Below the pieces are notes generated by a model that made no database searches, was not told the DNA's origin, and was given only the letters and a program-made list of their open reading frames with translations. Below, in pieces: positions 33,346 through 43,872 of a stretch of DNA of 64,000 nucleotides. The translations under genes were made by a program, and so were the position numbers. Source of the DNA: Lucinisca nassula. Its lineage: Eukaryota; Mollusca; Bivalvia; Lucinida; Lucinidae. Within the stretch, counting starts at the first letter, position 1. Each line of letters starts with the position of its first letter. The stretch covers positions 87,501 through 151,500 of the forward strand of contig CAUZLF010000270.1 of NCBI GenBank assembly GCA_963580285.1, given 5' to 3'.

Positions 33346-33924
33346 CATGAATTGTGACGTTACGCCCATTTCAAGAAATTTTGTGTTTAGGGAATCGATT
33401 TTCTGGCAGGTTTGAGCTATTTATAGCTAGGCTAGGCTTGGCACTCAGGGGTATCATATATTTACCTTCGCCTTTCGCTTATCATACAGCACACAAGTCT
33501 CCATCTTTTTGCATAATGCGTGTTTTCTTGCAATGCGCTGAAACTCATTATGTCTGAATCTGATAGAACACCACTTTTTATAACGCTAACTGATGTAATG
33601 ACCCTTTTTGTTATATTTCTGATTGCGAAAGTGTCTAACTAATCCGCATTGTCTACCATCATTGTGCTCTGAGCTTTCATTTTCAGCTCATTTGCATTTA
33701 ATCTCGAATTCCATTTGATGACGCGGACTGCACCCAAGTTGCCTTGTAATATCTCATGGTATTTTAATATTTTTTCAATCGAATAATTCTAGTTCACAGA
33801 TAATCCACTTATACACTGTAACCGAGACGAGCATCAGAATTAAAAACAGGAGAAAAACAACGCATCACTCCGTATAACGAACACTCCTGTAAACCCCACA
33901 TTATGGAGGAACTAGATTTAAGCC
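33346..33924. other. No gene recognised
   Basis: Includes an open frame of 67 codons without recognisable features. Nothing else identified. Confidence 0.5.
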
Positions 33925-33927
33925 CAC

Positions 33928-33959
33928 CCCCCCCCCCCGCACACACACACACACACACT
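33928..33959. repeat. Poly-C then (CA)n
   Basis: CCCACC and a C run, then GCACACACACACACACACAC. Confidence 0.9.
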
Positions 33960-33961
33960 TT

Positions 33962-34220
33962 CCCCTCCAGTGGACTTTGTTTCACTGACTGTTCCAAGGC
34001 GGTTCTTCTGTTCGCGGTTTATTTTTGTTATGGTTTGTCTTTGAGTGTTTGTATCGCTTGGCCATTTTGTGGGAAAGTAACTGTCCTTTTGGCTTTGCGC
34101 TATTGATGTTTCCATTAGGGCCTGTTGTTTCATGTTTGTGCTTCTTTCCCTTTGGTGTCTCTGATGGGAGCTGTGGGTTAATTGTATCGATTCCGGATCA
34201 TTGCCTTCACTTCTATTTTA
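33962..34220 (+). repeat. G repeat copy
   Basis: Shares TTCCAAGGCGGTTCTTCTGT, GGCCATTTTGTGGGAAAGTA and GGTGTCTCTGATGGGAGCTG with copies at 45,283, 57,058, 60,537 and 62,152 (minus). No clear inverted ends. An M2 element follows at once. Confidence 0.78.
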
Positions 34221-34400
34221 CAGGGGTATACATTATTTTTCTTATTTCTGCTCATAGACATAGGTTGTGGGTACTCGTTAGAACCGCCTCAATGAGGCGG
34301 TTCTAACGAGCACACACAACCTTTGTTTTGAGTTTAAATAAGACAAATACCACGAATTTTGATCAGAAAAAAATGGGAAAAAATAACATGATCGTTCTTG
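34221..34400. mobile_element. MITE M2 with K hairpin, left end lost
   Basis: Starts at GGGGTATACATTATTTTTC; K hairpin at 34,260-34,322 with perfect arms to AACGAGCAC. Joined directly to the G repeat. Confidence 0.75.
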
Positions 34401-34727
34401 TACAAATTAAAGAACGCAATTTGTCAGGCGGACGCGTTACGGTAATGGAGCGGTGGATTGTACAGTGCGCTTGGACTGCAGAGTCTTCACGGGTCCCGTC
34501 ATAAAGCATAACTTGAACATCTTTGGGGATTGTGACTAACCGGCCTGCTCACTTAAAAAGACTTAAACGAGATTTGAAATTTTACATATACATCTTGAAA
34601 TCACGTGGGTGTCATTCTGTCTATTCCGGCCACCTGTATAATCCGGTCATTTTTTCTCAGTCGGAGATCTGGCCGTATTAGACAGGTTGAAGTAAAGAAA
34701 GTAGAGGTACTGTGGTACTATCTAAGC
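34401..34727. other. No feature recognised
   Basis: No coding or repeat signal identified. Confidence 0.45.
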
Positions 34728-34802
34728 TGCGAGCACAAAGGCGCTGATCAGACTGCGCGCATGCGCAGGCTGAGCTGCACCTTTGTTGTATGCAAAAGGA
34801 TG
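34728..34802. repeat. H2 hairpin
   Basis: GCGAGCACAAAGGCGCTGAT and GCACCTTTGTTGTATGC enclose CAGACTGCGCGCATGCGCAG. Confidence 0.72.
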
Positions 34803-34857
34803 ACACAGGTTCTCTCATAACATGGATTACATATTTAAAAAAAATATAATTTTAGCA

Positions 34858-35157
34858 CCCTGCCCATCGGGACTTGGAAAAATAGACTGGACTCTCTTAC
34901 GCTTCCGCGTATAGCACAAACCGATCAAACATGAGTACTGGTAAACCGTTTAGAAGGTCTAAGCCTGTCCCGGCAAAGTGGCGCGGGTCGGACAGTCCCT
35001 GTATACCAACCCTATATGTTTCTTTTGGTTGTACGCCGTGAGAAGTCAGCCTCGGTCCTCTGAATGTCGGGTAAAAGTCCCACAAATTTGGAAGCAGCGT
35101 ATCCCAAAGGACCTAAACAATGTTGCCGGGGACGTAAAACCGCAGCATACACCCAGG
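34858..35157 (+). mobile_element. SINE A copy, diverged
   Basis: CCTGCCCATCGGGACTTGG to GACGTAAAACCGCAGCA. Many substitutions; tail without CAAACAAA. Confidence 0.72.
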
Positions 35158-35332
35158 TAAAAGGGGAAAAACAATAGTGCATGGTCCATTTTTATTTCCG
35201 TTTTTACAAGAATTTCGTCGACTTCCGTCATTCCATATTTGCGTTTTCATTAAACTGACCAGCCCAAAAAGGATCTAGACTTTGCTGGTTTCTGACAGAA
35301 GTTGCGTCCCTTTATACGGTTAACCCGGCTTC

Positions 35333-35532
35333 NNNNNNNNNNNNNNNNNNNNNNNNNNNNNNNNNNNNNNNNNNNNNNNNNNNNNNNNNNNNNNNNNNNN
35401 NNNNNNNNNNNNNNNNNNNNNNNNNNNNNNNNNNNNNNNNNNNNNNNNNNNNNNNNNNNNNNNNNNNNNNNNNNNNNNNNNNNNNNNNNNNNNNNNNNNN
35501 NNNNNNNNNNNNNNNNNNNNNNNNNNNNNNNN
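35333..35532. other. Assembly gap (200 N)
   Basis: Exactly 200 N, the same placeholder length as at 8,096. Confidence 0.99.
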
Positions 35533-35956
35533 GGGCCTTCACTGTTCGGAAAAATCAGCCTTTTTCGGAATGAATTTTCTCAATATTTTCAGTTTCTCAA
35601 TCTGGCACACTAAATCCTGCTAAATATAAATCGGAAGATTCCATTTAATCAGACAAAATGGGTTACAGGTGACTTAATTGTCATATAGTTGAAGAAATTG
35701 TTACCCAGAATTGTATTATTTCAGAAGCGCTTGCATGAAAATGAAAGATAATACAGGATTCGAATTTAATGGATCTTTCCGTGATAAATGTCGGGATTTG
35801 GATGGAGCTTTTCTGTACTTAAACCCTAATTTCCACAAAAAATGATTTGCTGGCCTTAGAACGCTAAAGCAGGGTTAAATTATTACGTAGTCGCCCTTCT
35901 GTCAATCGACTCGCAGTTAATGACTAGGCTTGTTTTCTGAGAAAACACATCACGTG
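35533..35956. other. No feature recognised
   Basis: AT-rich, no repeat or coding signal identified. Confidence 0.5.
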
Positions 35957-36214
35957 AACAAGTCCGTGAAATGAACAACCCCTTAAACCCCACTTTATAT
36001 AGAGAAAACTGGGGTTTACGGGGGTATAAATTATTTTTCTTATTTCTGTTCCAAGACATAAGTTGTGGGTACTCGTTAGAACCGCCTCAATGAGGCGGTT
36101 CTAACGAGCACCCACAACCTATGTGTGCAGTATTAATAAAAAAAGTATCACGGATTTTCACCAGAAAAGTAGCCATTTTAGAGATAAGAAAAATGCACTA
36201 TGTCGCACGGGTGT
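35957..36214. mobile_element. MITE M2 with K hairpin, best preserved
   Basis: Left end AACAAGTCCGTGAAATGAAC, a CCCCACTTTATATAGAG...AAACTGGGGTTTACGGGG stem region, K hairpin at 36,063-36,123 with perfect arms and apex TCAATGA, and a worn right end near TGTCGCACGGGTG. Confidence 0.83.
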
Positions 36215-36297
36215 ATTATCGTAATGAAATGTCTCCCCACCACACACCCCTTTCGAAACAAGCATAATTAAACAGCACCGCTGTGACCTTGTGACGC

Positions 36298-36345
36298 GCT
36301 TATGCGGCGTCTGATCTGGGTCTGCACTGTTTGCCAGTGCCCAAG
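36298..36345. repeat. H1 right half
   Basis: TATGCGGCGTCTGATCTGGG then TCTGCACTGTTTGCC; left arm absent. Confidence 0.6.
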
Positions 36346-36554
36346 TATATGATTCCTGTCCGGATTACACAGATAACAAAACCAACACTTGAAACACATT
36401 GCTCTGACGACACATAGAGATGAAAAGGGCTGCTATAAAAAAAAAACACAAAAAAAAACGTTTTCTGGATTTTTAAATGGTCAGCAATAGTCACAATGAT
36501 ATCTTAAATGTAAAGCTATTGCGCTTAGTATCTTTGGGTCAATTGACAAACAGT

Positions 36555-36850
36555 CTAGCCCCCACCCGTCGGGGCTTGACGAAATAGATGGGCTGCATGG
36601 TGCTTCCACGCAGAGCTGATACCGACCCGCACACGAGTACTGGTTAACTGCTTAGAGGATCTAAGCCTGTGTGAGTATGACCGTCCATGCTTATAAACTC
36701 TATTGGTTTCAGTGTGCTGCAGGGCTTGAGATGTCATCTCATCTCAGTGTCGGGTAAAAGTCCCACAAAATTGGAAGCAACGTCTCCAAAATGACATTTC
36801 CAGTGTTGACGGGGACATTAAACCCCAAATAATAATAAAAAAAAAAAACA
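36555..36850 (+). mobile_element. SINE A copy
   Basis: AGCCCCCACCCGTCGGGGC to an AATAATAAAAAAAAAAAAC tail. The CCAGGCAAAGCGG block is deleted. Confidence 0.83.
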
Positions 36851-37254
36851 AGCAGTCGAATCAAAAAGCTTGTCGAATGTTCTGTTACTAGCTACATTTG
36901 TAGCTGTGTCTATTTGTGCCTGTTCCATTTATGTCTGTTATGTTTGGACAATCATAATTGTATTTTTTCGATCTTGCGTGTGTGCGTGCATGTTCGAGGG
37001 TGCTTATTTTGGAAAGTACTTGACCACAGAATATGACTGAATCAGTACTCTGTTATTAAATATCAAAAGAATGTCAGCCAAAACAATTGATCCCAAATAA
37101 CTTCTATTTCCTGTATTCGCTCATTACTTGAAGTATTCGGAAATAATAGCAGTAAGAGCCCCATCCGATTAGGTGTTAGATGCCAAATAATTGTTTAAAA
37201 AAATCATTGAGAACTTGTGCTATGTAATTGAAATATAGGACATTCTTTTTTGGG
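36851..37254. other. No feature recognised
   Basis: No coding or repeat signal identified. Confidence 0.45.
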
Positions 37255-37476
37255 GGTTCCGCTATTAAGGCCACCTAAAATTCAGACCAAATCTCCTTTT
37301 AGAAGCTTATTTAGTATGTTGTAGTTATTCTTCGTTTTTTTTTTTTTTGTTTTTTTTTCTGTTTTGCATAAAGTGACCTCTGGTCAGCTACCACCTTTGG
37401 GACTGTTCAAAAGTGGTCTTAAAGACCACTTTTGAACAGTCCCAAAGGTGGTCTTAATATAGGAATTTTTACTGTA
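37255..37476. mobile_element. MITE F with perfect terminal hairpin
   Basis: Left end TTCCGCTATTAAGGCCACC, right end ATAGGAATTTTTACTGTA. At 37,390-37,452 lies ACCACCTTTGGGACTGTTC plus AAAAGTGGTCTTA and its full complement, a perfect palindrome. Compared with 26,289 this is one extra inverted copy of the end segment. Confidence 0.85.
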
Positions 37477-37689
37477 CGTATAAATAGAAAACTCCTGGAA
37501 GCATGGTGTACACTACAGAATTGAATATTATAGAATATGCAAGTTTTTTTTTTTCTTTGGTTTTGTTTTCTCAGACTAGCTATAGTTTCGGCCAACAAAG
37601 CCTCAGCAGTAACCCTATTTTTTCAAAATTTCACAACGAGATCAATGGTCCCAAGGGACTAGAAAATATAATTCACAATGGAGATACTA

Positions 37690-37845
37690 GAAGCTAGCAG
37701 TGTGGTGTATTGGTTATACTACTCGCCTCATAAAACAGGGGTCGTGGTTTGATCCAGGGCTTCTGCATACTTTCGGATGAGTCTTTAAACTGAAGTCCCG
37801 TCTCCATATAACCTTAGCTGTTGGTGGGACGTAAAACTCAAACAC
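37690..37845 (+). mobile_element. SINE D copy
   Basis: A box TATTGGTTATAC, B box GGTTTGATCCA, tail GGTGGGACGTAAAACTC. Target duplication not clear. Confidence 0.8.
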
Positions 37846-37899
37846 ACAGAGACGATGGATATAATTTTAAGGCAGCCACACATTACCTATCCATCACGT

Positions 37900-38135
37900 T
37901 AATAGTTTCTAAACCCCACTTTATATATAGAAAACTGGGGTTCCAGGGTTGGGGTGGGGGGGGGCATTATTTTGCTTATTTCGGCTACAAGACATTGAGG
38001 CAGTTTTAACGAGCAACCAAAACCTATGTTTGGTGTATAAATAAGTAAAATATGACAATTTTGTCAGGAAAACAACAGTTTTCGGGATTTTAAAGAAAAA
38101 AACTGTGTCACATGGATGTGTTATCGTATAATGAG
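37900..38135. mobile_element. MITE M2, left K arm deleted
   Basis: CCCCACTTTATATATAGAAA and AACTGGGGTTCC left stem, then TTATTTCGGCTACAAGACATTG joins to GAGGCAGTTTTAACGAGCAACC, the right K arm only. Right end TGTGTCACATGGATGTG. Confidence 0.72.
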
Positions 38136-38730
38136 TACCGGCTATGTTATTAACCCTTGACCTGCTGAATATTTAATTACGCCACACCCACCACTGATTA
38201 TCACCCAACCAGATTGCTTGATGCAATTTATTGCAGCAAATTCACAATCTGTATGACAAACAATGTGGATCCTGATCAGATGGCTTCGTCAGAAGCCATC
38301 TGATCTGGATCTTCATTGTTAGGAAAATAATGCATATCCAGCAGGGCAACGGTTAAACGGGAATCTCCTGGAAGCATGACGTGTGCAAGTTCTTCTGGAC
38401 GGGGGCGTAAAAACCTTGAAAAATTAAAGCATGTCTATATTTCGTATTTTCACTAAAGAAGTTCTATGGGAGGCATCATGATCTTGTTGATCCGTACATT
38501 GTGGCCATTTCCAGAATTATTTCTGATGTGTTTGCCAATGGAAAGCCATAGGAAGACTTCCAGAATCTAGGACATACCCTTCTCGGCATTTACTCCTTTT
38601 CTCCATTCAGGCGCGATAGGCATGGTGGGCGAAGCTTGCTTACCAAGTAATGCTTACCATCCTTCCTAGGACGCCTGATTACACTTTTCTGGAGTCCATG
38701 TCTGTTGGTCTGAACATTAATATATGCCAT
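38136..38730. repeat. H1 hairpin in otherwise unannotated sequence
   Basis: Hairpin at 38,262-38,325: CAAACAATGTGGATCCTG and GATCTGGATCTTCATTGTT around ATCAGATGGCTTC/GAAGCCATCTGAT. The same core recurs at 40,288. No gene recognised in the remainder. Confidence 0.75.
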
Positions 38731-39006
38731 TTGTTTGTTTGTTTGTTTGATTTGAGGTTTAACGCCCCCGTCAACACTGTAAAGGTCATTTTGGAGACGT
38801 TACTTCCAATTTTGTGGGACTTATACCCGACATTGAGATGAAATTACATCTCAAGCCCTGTCGCCCAATGAAACAAATAGGGTTTATATGCATGGACGGT
38901 CCGACTCGTACCGCTTTGCCTGGACAGGCTTAGATCCTCTAAGCGGTTTACCAGTAATCGTGTGCGGGTCGGATTTAGCTCTGCGTGGAAGCATCGTGCA
39001 GCCCAT
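38731..39006 (-). mobile_element. SINE A with 15-bp target duplication
   Basis: Flanked by ATATATGCCATTTGT at 38,720-38,734 and 39,007-39,021 (the left copy overlaps the TTTGT of the tail). The 5' end is short: it stops at GGGCTGCACGATGC (minus strand), so about 35 bp of the head are missing. Confidence 0.9.
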
Positions 39007-39103
39007 ATATATGCCATTTGTGTATGGATTAATGATTTTGGATTAACGCTTTGGTACTACGACCTAAACTACTTACAAGTAGTTTCTCAACTCTTGGAAC
39101 GAT

Positions 39104-39525
39104 GTTTCTTGCACACCAGACAAGGAAATCCGTGATTTTACCCTGGGATAGAAATTTATGCTCTGACCCTGGTGTTCCGACCCAAAATCGAATATAATCG
39201 CGTGTTTGATAAATGCACTGGTTGATTACGACCGTCGTTAAGGTTGACGTCACAGCACGTTACGTGACGTCACTAAACATTCCTGCAGTGTCAACACAAT
39301 ATGGCGGACGTTGGTAACCGAAGTGACTGCAGCATTAAAAATCCCTGCTAAAAATGGAAAGTATGCAAGAAAAAGAATCCAATATGGGTGTGAGGGTTGG
39401 ATAGAAAAATCCGTCCCTCGGAATCACTGTCCGGCATCACTCGGCAAGCCTCGTGATGCCGGACAGTGTCCCTCGGGACAGATTTTTCCATCCACCCCTC
39501 ACGCCCATATAAGATTCTTATATTC
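39104..39525. mobile_element. L foldback: left arm plus hairpin
   Basis: TTTCTTGCACACCAGACAAG arm of about 270 bp, then a 125-bp hairpin (39,386-39,512; GGATAGAAAAATCCGTCCC and CACTGTCCGGCATCAC with complements). The apex CTCGGCAAGCCTCG is inverted relative to the 45.8-kb copy. Confidence 0.83.
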
Positions 39526-40075
39526 TTGCACACCAGACAAGGAAATCCGTGATTTTACCCTGGGATAGAAATTTATGTTCTGACCCTGGTGTAGAAGCCT
39601 TCATGGTGCTGTGGTTACGCTACTCGCCTTGTAAACCAGGGATCGCAGGATCGATCCCGGGCTTCTCCAGACTTTCGGATGAGTCTTTAAACCGAGGTCC
39701 CGTCTCCGTATGACCTAAGCTGTTGGTGGGACGTAAAACTAAAACTCACTCACTCACTCTGACCCTGGTGTTCCGACCCAGGCAACTAACATAAATGCGC
39801 TTCAATTCTATTCAACTGCCGGAACTACTTCCGCACTACTTTTATTTTGTAAACAATATACATGTGCGAGCTGTCAAAACTAACCGGGGGTGTTGTGCAA
39901 GAAAAAGAATCCGATACGGGGTTCTGTTGTAGATGGGCGTTTCCAACCCTCTGGATGACCGTCCTGAGCGGAACCGAGGCTACGCCGAGGTTCCGCTCAG
40001 CATGGTCATCCAGAGGGTTGGAAACGCTGATCTACAACAAAACCCCATATCAGATTCTTATAATATATGCTTGGA
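39524..40075. mobile_element. Second L foldback copy, split by SINE D
   Basis: Begins ATTCTTGCACACCAGACAAG, right where the first L copy would need its right arm. Ends in the hairpin at 39,915-40,065 (arms GGGCGTTTCCAACCCTCTGG and GAGCGGAACC). SINE D at 39,593-39,757 interrupts its arm. Confidence 0.8.
39593..39757 (+). mobile_element. SINE D, 14-bp target duplication, inside L
   Basis: Flanked by TCTGACCCTGGTGT at 39,579-39,592 and 39,758-39,771, both part of the L arm. Full head: A box TGTGGTTACGC, B box GGATCGATCCC. Probably the youngest D copy in the window. Confidence 0.93.
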
Positions 40076-40284
40076 AAAAATTAAGCACCTCCACTGAATT
40101 TCAAGCAGCACATCTTTTCACATTGGCGTTCACGTGTGCGTATGTATGTGCGCGTTTACAGTCATGCTCATCAGCAATTAACCCTTATCTTGCTGAATAT
40201 TCATTTAAGCCACACCCATTTCTGTCTATCAACCAATCAAATTACTTGCTGTAATTTAATGCTACAAATTCAGAAACTGAATGC

Positions 40285-40354
40285 CAAATAGTGTAGATCC
40301 TGATCGAATGGCTTCTTCAGAAGCCATCTGATCAGGATCTACATTGTTTGCAAA
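40285..40354. repeat. H1 hairpin
   Basis: AATAGTGTAGATCCTGATC and GATCAGGATCTACATTGTTT around GAATGGCTTCTTCAGAAGCC. Confidence 0.8.
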
Positions 40355-40486
40355 GATAGGGGTTGTCGTGAACAGCAGTTTCCACAGTTTAATATCGTTA
40401 TACCCTATATGAGCAATTGGGTTGTCAAATGGAACCTTAGATTATTTCACGCAATATTAAAGCATGACGACGTATCAATTTTGTTT

Positions 40487-40620
40487 GTTCGTTAGTAGTT
40501 TAACGGCCCAGTCAACATTATCTTAGGCATATCGAGTCGGTCAGTCTAGCTAACCACAGTTTACAAGTCAGTGGTTAGCGGCTAACATTGTTTCACTAGA
40601 AACTGACAGCTCTAGTGACT
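40487..40620 (-). mobile_element. SINE B fragment
   Basis: GTTTAACGGCCCAGTCAACA to ACTAGAAACTGACAGC on the plus strand: tail, centre and start of the B middle; no head. Confidence 0.6.
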
Positions 40621-40700
40621 TTGGCACAATTTGCCTCAAATAAAAGTCCTACGACCACCAAATCTTGCATAGTGCTTCTCCTGCATGTACTGACTTTCCA

Positions 40701-41075
40701 TAGGGGCTTGAAGAAATTTAGGGCTGCATGATGCTTCCAAGCAGAGCTGAATCCGGCCCGCACACTAGTACTGGTAAACCGCTTAGAGGATCTAAGCCTG
40801 TCCAGGAACCGCGGTGCGAGGCGGACCGTCCATGCTAATAAACCTTATTGGTTTCATTGGACGACAGGGCTTGAGATGTTATTTCATCTCAATGCCGGGT
40901 CCAAATTGGAAGCAACGTCTCCAAAATGACCTTTACAGTGTTGCCGGGCACGTTAAACCTCAAATCAAACAAACAAACAATGTCGGGTAAAAGTCCCACA
41001 TAATTGGAAGCCACGTCTCCAAAATGACCTTTACAGTGTTGACGGGGACGTTAAAAATCAAATCAAACAAACAAA
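40701..41075 (+). mobile_element. SINE A with duplicated 3' domain
   Basis: A body runs to CAAACAAACAAACAA at about 40,980; the last 95 bp (TGTCGGGTAAAAGTCCCAC to the tail) then appear a second time. ACTGACTTTCCA lies at 40,689-40,700 and 41,076-41,087, outside both tails, so they entered as one unit or one tail was duplicated afterwards. Confidence 0.88.
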
Positions 41076-41087
41076 ACTGACTTTCCA

Positions 41088-42900
41088 GATACCTTGACCT
41101 GGTGACCCTGGCCTATACTTTACGCTCTAGTGACTTTGACACAATTTACGTCGAGGTTCCAGATCTCCTCAAATAAAAGGCCTGCAACCATAAATCTTGT
41201 ATAGTGCTTCTCTTGGATGTACTGACTTTGCAGGTACGTTGACCGTGTGACCTTGACCTACATTTTACGCTCCCGTAACTTTGACAAAAATTGCGTCGAA
41301 TTATAAGATCTCCTCAAATATAAGGCATATAACCATTAAATCTTGCATGGTGCTTCCCGATGATAAACTGACTGCAGGTGCCTTGGCTTGGTGACCTTGA
41401 CTGTATATTTTACGCTCCAGTGACTTTGACACAATTTACATCAATGTTCCATATCTCCTCAAATAAAAGGCCTACATCCATCTAATCTTGCACAGTGTTT
41501 CTCCTGGATGTACTGACTCTGCAGGTACCTTGACCCAGTGACCTTGACCTATTGTTTGCACTGCAGTGACTTTTACACATTTAACGTCAAGATTTCATAT
41601 CTTTTTGTTGCATATGCTTATAGCAGGGTGCGACAAAGGCATCCGCTTTTTATAAGAGATCATTGGACACAAACATAGTATTGGAGTGTATGAAATGTGG
41701 AATGCCAAATTTTTCCACATCTCTGTTTGATACTTCACCTTCTATAGACACCTATAATCATTTTTGTCGCACCTGCTTGTAGCAGGGTGCGACAAAGGCC
41801 TACCGTTCGTCTGTCTGTTAACATTTACGTCGAAGTTCGACATTTACGTAAAAGTTTGTATTAAAATCAACTGTAAAGCTGATCAACCATCAAACCTTGC
41901 ATGAAACATCTTCCTGACCTTCTAACATGGTAGGCACCTTGATCTGGTGACATTGACATATATTTTGCGCTCCAGTGACTTTGACTATTATGTCGAGGTT
42001 CGCCATGTACGTCAAAGTAAGAAGTGTAATCAACTACAAGACTAATCAACCATCAAACCTTGCATGAAACATCTTCCTGAGCTCCTGACTAGGCAAGCAC
42101 CTTGACCCATTGACCTGGACCTATATTTTATTACCCAGTGACTTTGACACAAATTATGTCGCTGTTCCAGATCTCCTCAAATAAAAGGCCTATAGCCATC
42201 AAATCTTGCAAAGTGATTCTCCTAGATGTACTGACTTTGCAGGTACCTTGACCAGGTGCCCTTGACCTATATTTTTCGCTCCAGTGACTTTGACACATTT
42301 TACGTCGAAGTTCCAGATCTCCTCAAATATAAGGTCTACAACCATAGAAACTTGCATAGTGCTTCTCCTAGATGTACTGACTCTGCAGGTACCTTGACCC
42401 GGTGACCTTGACCTACATTTTACGCTCCAGTGACTTTGACAAAATTTTCGTCGATGTTCCAGATCTCCTCAAATTAAATGCCTATAACCTTCAAATCTTG
42501 CATATGGCTTCTCCTAGATGTACTGACTGCCGATACCTTGACCTGGTGACCTTGACTGACCTATTTTTCGCACTCTATTGACTTTTACACATTTTAGGTT
42601 GACGTTCCATATCTTCTTAACTATAAGGCCTACAACCACCAAACTTGCACACATGTAGTGCTTCTCCTACATTTACTGACTGCAGGTACCTTGACCTGTT
42701 GACCTTGACCTATATTATGCATTCTAGTGACTTTAACACATATTACGCTAACGTTCGATACGTCCTAAAATAAATGGCCAACAGCCACGAAACGTTGCAT
42801 AGTGCTTCTCCTTGATATACTGATTTGGCACGTACCTTGACCTGGTGACCATGACCTATATGTTTTGGTCAAGTGACTTTTACACATTTTACATCAACTA
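41088..42900. repeat. Tandem block, about 150-bp unit, rich in TGACCTTGA
   Basis: About eleven degenerate units, each with a variant of CCTTGACC(T/C)GGTGACCTTG plus ACCTA, then CTCCAGTGACTTTGACAC and AGATCTCCTCAAATAAA. At 41,600-41,830 a different module (TAGCAGGGTGCGACAAAGGC, twice) interrupts. Nothing suggests protein coding. Confidence 0.85.
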
Positions 42901-42999
42901 TCAACTGCTAAGAATGAAATTAACTTATTTAATAACTATGTTCCAGTTGTGGCTCCTGTGACTTTTGCCCCCAGCATGTACGACGCTGCCTTCTGCGGA

Positions 43000-43175
43000 A
43001 TTCTTGTTCATATTTCCGCTCAAAACATAGATTGTGTGTACTCGTTAGAACCGCCTCGCCGAGGCGGTTCTAACGAGTTCCCACAATCTATTTTTGGCAG
43101 AAATAAGAAAAAATAATGTATATCTTTTAATATATAAAAGTGGTGTTTAAGGGAGTCAAAGTTATAATATAGAGG
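43000..43175. mobile_element. MITE M1-like with K hairpin, left end lost
   Basis: K hairpin 43,030-43,085 with apex CGCCG (CCTCGCCGAGG, still paired). Right part AAAAGTGGTGTTTAAGGG and GTTATAATATAG resembles M1. Confidence 0.72.
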
Positions 43176-43720
43176 CTCGTAGACCACCGGGTCAATACTG
43201 AAAAAAGAAAAAGGAATAATAAAGAACAAAATATAATTAATGTAATTCTGATACAAAAAAAAAGAAAAGAAAAAGAAAAAAAAGCGCAAGAATACAATAA
43301 GGAATAAGATCAATAGACTTGACAAAAGAGAGAACAAACGGCTTCATCTATGACGCCAAGATGTGAAACCCAATTTATTTTCACACAAGTCTTGTTCTTT
43401 GGAACAATCCGATCTCAACAAAAGGTATTCTTCTGGCTTCATATTGGGAATACAATTCATTTTAATTGTCTTCTTCGATTCTGATGTGTGTCATTGTTCA
43501 ATCAAACGTCACAGCTTGTCCCGCAATAAGTATTCTAAAAAAAAGTAGTCCGGCCACATGTCACAAAAAGGCCCCAGTGCATCAACAAATACTGATAAAG
43601 ACCCACATAGAAAAAAAGGAATATTTTTTTCGAACGTATTCTGGGTATTTATTGTGTGTGCAAACACCGATGTCTTGGGTTCATTCGCAGTTGCCTGAAA
43701 CTTAGTTTTTTACATACGTT

Positions 43721-43872
43721 TTAACGTTGTGCATGCTGGGTATTTTTTCACAGCAGACGACATTTCGAATTATTTTTTCGGATGCCAAGTCCTGTTTTCT
43801 GGGAAAAAAATAAGAAAGAAAAATCAACAATTTGTCGTCTGCTGAGTTAGCCTAGAGAGTGGTAAAGGTTAA
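43721..43872. mobile_element. Dispersed element with CAGCAGACGACA stem
   Basis: TGTGCATGCTGGGTATTTTT, CAGCAGACGACATTTCG and later TTTGTCGTCTGCTG; ends GAGAGTGGTAAAGGTTAA. Second copy at 49,793-49,980. Confidence 0.7.

Noticed and set aside
33962..34306. Open frames giving CPFGFALLMFPLG-like peptides in several places
   Set aside because: The same peptide arises from every G repeat copy (also 60,492-60,713 and, antisense, 62,180-62,458), and the frame is not conserved between copies.
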